Shown here piece by piece: positions 61,001 through 64,000 of a stretch of 64,000 bases of DNA (positions are counted from its first letter, which is position 1; every line of letters begins with the position of its first letter). The notes under the pieces are model-generated. The model ran no database searches and was not told where the DNA came from. It saw only the letters and a list, made by a program, of their open reading frames with translations. Source of the stretch: Thunnus maccoyii (taxonomy: Eukaryota > Chordata > Actinopteri > Scombriformes > Scombridae); assembly GCF_910596095.1 (NCBI RefSeq), contig NC_056545.1, positions 28,419,067 to 28,483,066 on the forward strand, written 5' to 3'. The position numbers and the translations under genes were made by a program.

Positions 61001-61871
61001 TTGTGCGAGTGCCCTTATGATCTACAATGAATGTTAACATGCCAGACCCATGAAACCTGCAGCACACCACTGAAGAATACAATTCAGCTGTAAACGCTGT
61101 TAAGAGACACTGGGTCTTTATTTAGGAGCCCCGTTATTACCTGATGGCCCCAAACTCCTGCAGGGCCTCCACTAGGTCAGCCTCCATGATACCGTCAACC
61201 AGGCCCCTAATGTGCACCACCGGGGAGGGGAGCGGTTTATGAGGGTCATCGTAGCTCTCCTGAAAACGGTACACACGAGAAGACTGCTTGTAAGGTCATA
61301 AAAACATACTTTCAACTCTGGTGGAAGGGAGAACGAGAAGCAGTCCTGCAGAGATGTGCAGATAGCAGCCCCGGTCGTTGCTTCTTGCTATTAATCTTTA
61401 TAATAAAATAACCGTTTTTGCATGACCGTTAAAGGATGGCCTGAGAGCACGATCCGTTTTTTATGTTGAAGTTATTTGCACAGCTTATCATTTACTAAAA
61501 ACAATGTTTTGTTTCAGTAGCGCTATTCAGATAACAGGCAGATATGTGTCGATGAGTAACGTTAGCTAAACATTGACAAACTAAACAAAACCATACAAAA
61601 CATAACGAAACTAGAATTGGTTTGCTTGATAGCTAGCTGCGGGATAGGCACTACTTTGTCAAGCCAAATTCTCCTCTTAGAAATAAAAAATCTACCAAAT
61701 GTTGGCATGAGAAAATATTAACAGTCAGGGCAAGACGGAAACGCGTACCGTTGTCATTCCTCCTTCCTCGGTTTTCTGTCTTTTCGTTGCTCTGCCGCCT
61801 TCTCCGTAGTATCGGCCCGCAGCAGCAGCCATGTTGTCCTGTCCCCTGTGCCGGGCTATTGGTGCATTCAT
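52037..61871 (-). CDS. hnrnpl: Heterogeneous nuclear ribonucleoprotein L
   Basis: Thirteen coding exons on the minus strand join in frame: 61832-61749, 61259-61141, 60160-59923, 59552-59467, 59342-59246, 59149-59077, 54056-53988, 53899-53649, 53461-53340, 53244-53043, 52950-52893, 52338-52243, 52095-52037. ATG 61832 (strong AACATGG context) gives 517 aa; an in-frame ATG at 61871 would add 13 residues. RRM1 is at about 42-115 (VVHIRGL, RQALVEYED), RRM2 132-208, RRM3 309-384 (VLMVYGL, AAMVEMGD) and RRM4 428-517 (VLHFFNA to LKLCFSTTHHAN). A Gly/Pro/Tyr linker lies between RRM2 and RRM3. The protein binds CA-rich RNA and controls splicing in the nucleus. The long Gly-rich N-terminus of the mammalian form is absent. 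The intron between exons 4 and 5 is AT-AC. Intron 6 spans 5 kb. Confidence 0.95.
56676..56873 (-). other. hnrnpl: Candidate hnrnpl poison exon
   Basis: A (CT)n tract ending CTCTCAG is a strong acceptor just above 56873. The candidate exon ends at a CATCAT/GTGAGC donor below 56676 (198 nt). In the frame entering from exon 6 (phase 1) it reads about 29 codons and then TGA, so inclusion would truncate the protein. The exon is dense in hnRNP L-type CA motifs (AACACAACACGACAACAC, AACACACAG). Confidence 0.4.
58848..58982 (-). other. hnrnpl: Candidate in-frame cassette exon of hnrnpl
   Basis: A good acceptor (TCTCTGCCTCCAG) and donor (CAAA/GTAAGG) bound 135 nt. The entering phase-1 frame stays open through it and for about 55 further codons. 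CA-rich motifs lie just downstream on the sense strand. It could be a real cassette exon or chance. Confidence 0.3.
59343..59466 (-). other. hnrnpl: AT-AC (U12-type) intron of hnrnpl
   Basis: A 124-bp intron. On the sense strand it begins ATATCCTC right after ATGGTCGA. It contains TCCTTAAC, a near-perfect U12 branch-site match, with the branch A 14 nt from the end, and it finishes in CCAC. Splicing AT-AC restores AMVEFDSVQSAQ exactly as in human hnRNP L. No GT-AG choice gives the right phase. Confidence 0.85.
60562..60913. mobile_element. hAT-type MITE (TAGAGATGCA termini)
   Basis: Begins TAGAGATGCAAC and ends with the inverted GGTGCATCTCTA. Near the ends it has the GATACC/GGTATCGG motifs common in this fish element. 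It is about 350 bp and lies in hnrnpl intron 2 (60161-61140). Confidence 0.7.
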
Positions 61872-62300
61872 GGTATGTGGGAATAACAAGATTCTGTTTG
61901 TACAGTTGAAAGTAACAACTCGGCTTTTCATTATAAATAGTTAGGTGTTTGAAACTGTAATGACGCCTCGCTTGAACCTTTCCGATACTCCTGTTGTTCT
62001 TCAAAATATTTTTTCCCGCAAATGGGACAAAGACTCAAATAATCACATTTTCTACGCATTAATGCGTGTTCTGCTCTGGTAATGAAACGCTGTGATCGCA
62101 GTATGATCCTTTTTCAATGAACAACCCTTTATTGTAATTATGTTTCTGAAACTGTGACATGGCAACCATGATTGTGATTTAATCAGAGCAGGGTGCTGAA
62201 ATGTTTTATTTCCCATGATGCCTGAATGCAGCCAGCATAACGTCACATGCTACACACGTTACTATTGGCCACTTAAACCTATCAATCTTTAATAGTATTA
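61833..62300 (-). promoter_or_regulatory. hnrnpl: hnrnpl promoter and 5' UTR region
   Basis: Sequence upstream of the hnrnpl start. On the minus strand it carries a CCAAT box (62264-62268) and a CRE-like TGACGTTA (62238-62245). Promoter assignment is positional; no start site can be fixed. Confidence 0.4.
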
Positions 62301-62346
62301 TTTCCTACAGAAGAGGGGGTGGGGTTAAACCATAGACAGCATATAA

Positions 62347-62412
62347 AGATTTTATAATAATAATAATAATATAATAATAATCATCATCATCATCGTAATA
62401 TAATAATAATAA
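62347..62412. repeat. (TAA)n / (TCA)n microsatellite
   Basis: Runs of ATA/TAA triplets interrupted by ATCATCATCATC. Confidence 0.9.
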
Positions 62413-62899
62413 TTTATGCACAGTCTATGAGTTAAACATTTTAAAAAGTCCAGGCACTGACACACAGTCAGAACACTGTAAACCTGCAAACCTGTAACAA
62501 ATCCTCATTTGACACATTGCTTCTCAACCAGAATCTCATGAAGGAATTTACATAACCTTGTAGGGTATTTAATATACAATAAAATGTATTTCCCCCCTTA
62601 CTGCATTACATTGTAATTCAGAACTTCCCAGCTCAGAAAACCAAGGAACAAATGATTATATACATACAAAAGTGTACCCAAGATTTAAATTTTTATTTAC
62701 TCTTCATTCACAGTGTTTTTTGTACCATTTCAGCTAAATGTTGCTGCCAAATGTTGATGCTTTAAAATAGTCAAAGGAAATAAAATGCTGCACCCACTGT
62801 TCCACCTCTATAGCACTGTAGCTGACCTTTGTATTACACAAAAAACAATTTAATATAAGTTTGCTCATATATGGGATTGATATCTGAGAAGTGTCTACC

Positions 62900-63300
62900 T
62901 GTTTTTAGAGTCCTGCACAGCACTGAAGCTGCTCTGCTCAATGTGATGACTGATCTGTTTTAGCCACTGATGCAGGGACATCCTGTTTTAGTTCTTTTAG
63001 ACCTTAGCACATCATTAGATACAGCTGATCGTCTTATACTGCTTAAATGCCTGAACACTTTTGATTGGCGTCTAGGTAGTGACTTTAAATGTTTTATAAC
63101 TTATCTGTGTGTTATTGTGTTGCCATGTCCCTCATCCACAAAAATGAGTTGGACTGCCAACTCAGATGTCCGTTTTGGGGCCATGTTTTTCAATCTTGCT
63201 TTTTTCTTGATAACACACTTCTGAAGTTGCTGTCCACATGTTTTTGGATGTACAATCCTAAAATATACTTTCTATTTAACATGGCACACAGAATGTAAGA
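62900..63300 (+). mobile_element. LINE reverse-transcriptase relic (L2/Rex-like)
   Basis: Plus-strand translation in broken frames gives HSTEAALLNVMTDLF, then VLVLLDLSTSLDTADRLIL and a decayed WF-YL block. These match the reverse-transcriptase HSTExALL and VLLDLSAAFDTVDH motifs of fish L2/CR1-type non-LTR retrotransposons. The catalytic FDTVDH is altered to LDTADR, and stops and frame changes show it is dead. Confidence 0.75.
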
Positions 63301-63782
63301 GCATAATACGGGGCACATTGCCAGTGTGCCCAAACTAATGATATGCCATATTCCCTCCAAGCCCTCAGACAATCTGTCTTCTTCTGCACTAATGAGGAAG
63401 TGATACAGTACCTAAACAAGCAGTCTGGGTGATGGATCCAATGGAGACACACTCAGTTAAAATTTCAATGTAATTATGACAACTTACAATAAATAACAAT
63501 ATATTTTGTCCATATCAGCTAATATACATTGAATTACAAATAGATTAAATTACACTATTGATAAATAAACAGATAAGACTTTAGGGGTGAATGAATCATC
63601 ACTTTCAAACAGTCACACTAAATGGCAGATAGTAGGTACTGCAGCTCATTGAAATTCATTGCCGGTGTAATTCTTTGTCTATTATACATTTCAATATTGG
63701 GTCCATGTAGTGCATTTATGATCATTTTTATCAATACTTATAGTGAGATCAAATTCAGTTGGTGCAGTACATTATACTAAAT

Positions 63783-64000
63783 CAGTGGTTCTCAAAGTGG
63801 GGTCCAGGGGCCCCCAGGGGTCCTTCAAAGGGTTGCAGGGGGTCCCCAGCAAAAAGGGGAATAATTTATTTTCACTATAAATCCATCCAGAAGTAACACA
63901 TTGACATAATGTATGACTATTTTGGTCATCGGTTGCATACACTTTCTGTAATAAAACATCTAAAAGCTAAAATCTTATGAGATGGGGGACCCTGGGACAA
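63783..64000 (+). mobile_element. hAT element start, truncated by the window end
   Basis: CAGTGGTTCTCAAAGTGGGG followed by GGGGTCC and GGGTCCCC motifs is a classic hAT terminal sequence. The remainder lies beyond base 64000. Confidence 0.75.

Noticed and set aside
62970-63298. Plus-strand ORFs as a protein-coding gene
   Set aside because: The LVLLDLS motif shows this is decayed LINE reverse transcriptase with a lost catalytic motif.

Overview
This is vertebrate nuclear DNA, almost certainly from a ray-finned (probably percomorph) fish. It holds four intron-rich or vertebrate-type genes. The spacers and introns are full of teleost-style non-autonomous DNA transposons, hAT relics, a LINE fragment and microsatellites. 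No prokaryotic, viral or CRISPR feature was seen. Gene identities rest on my recall of human family members, and exon borders were set by hand from splice sites, reading phase and protein alignment. No search was run.

Layout: 1-1603 is a decayed hAT transposase (minus strand) with a TTAA-flanked MITE nested in it. 1604-5500 has no gene I recognise. 5500-31120 (+) is sptbn4 (beta-IV spectrin). Only the part from spectrin repeat 10 to the C-terminus is present, in 19 exons that give one continuous frame of about 1528 codons from ATG 7004. 31121 to about 34800 is 3' UTR and intergenic DNA. 37890-44588 (+) is a complete 12-exon micu2-like gene of 419 aa, a mitochondrial calcium-uniporter gatekeeper. 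47685-49463 (-) is single-exon irf2bp1 (592 aa), convergent with micu2. 52037-61871 (-) is hnrnpl, 13 coding exons and 517-530 aa. The right end carries a LINE reverse-transcriptase relic and the start of a hAT element.

SPTBN4, IRF2BP1 and HNRNPL all lie on human 19q13, so the block resembles that region. As far as I recall, the micu2-like gene has no 19q13 counterpart in human. The four genes share no pathway: sptbn4 is axonal cytoskeleton, micu2 mitochondrial calcium, irf2bp1 nuclear corepression and hnrnpl RNA splicing.

The main points for a second look are these: an AT-AC (U12-type) intron in hnrnpl; candidate CA-rich autoregulatory exons in hnrnpl's 5-kb intron; a sptbn4 first coding exon shaped like the short Sigma-6 isoform start; a fish-specific GSSGYLAQ repeat expansion inside sptbn4; two GC-AG introns in sptbn4; and an orphan Cys-rich exon-like ORF at 35929-36100.
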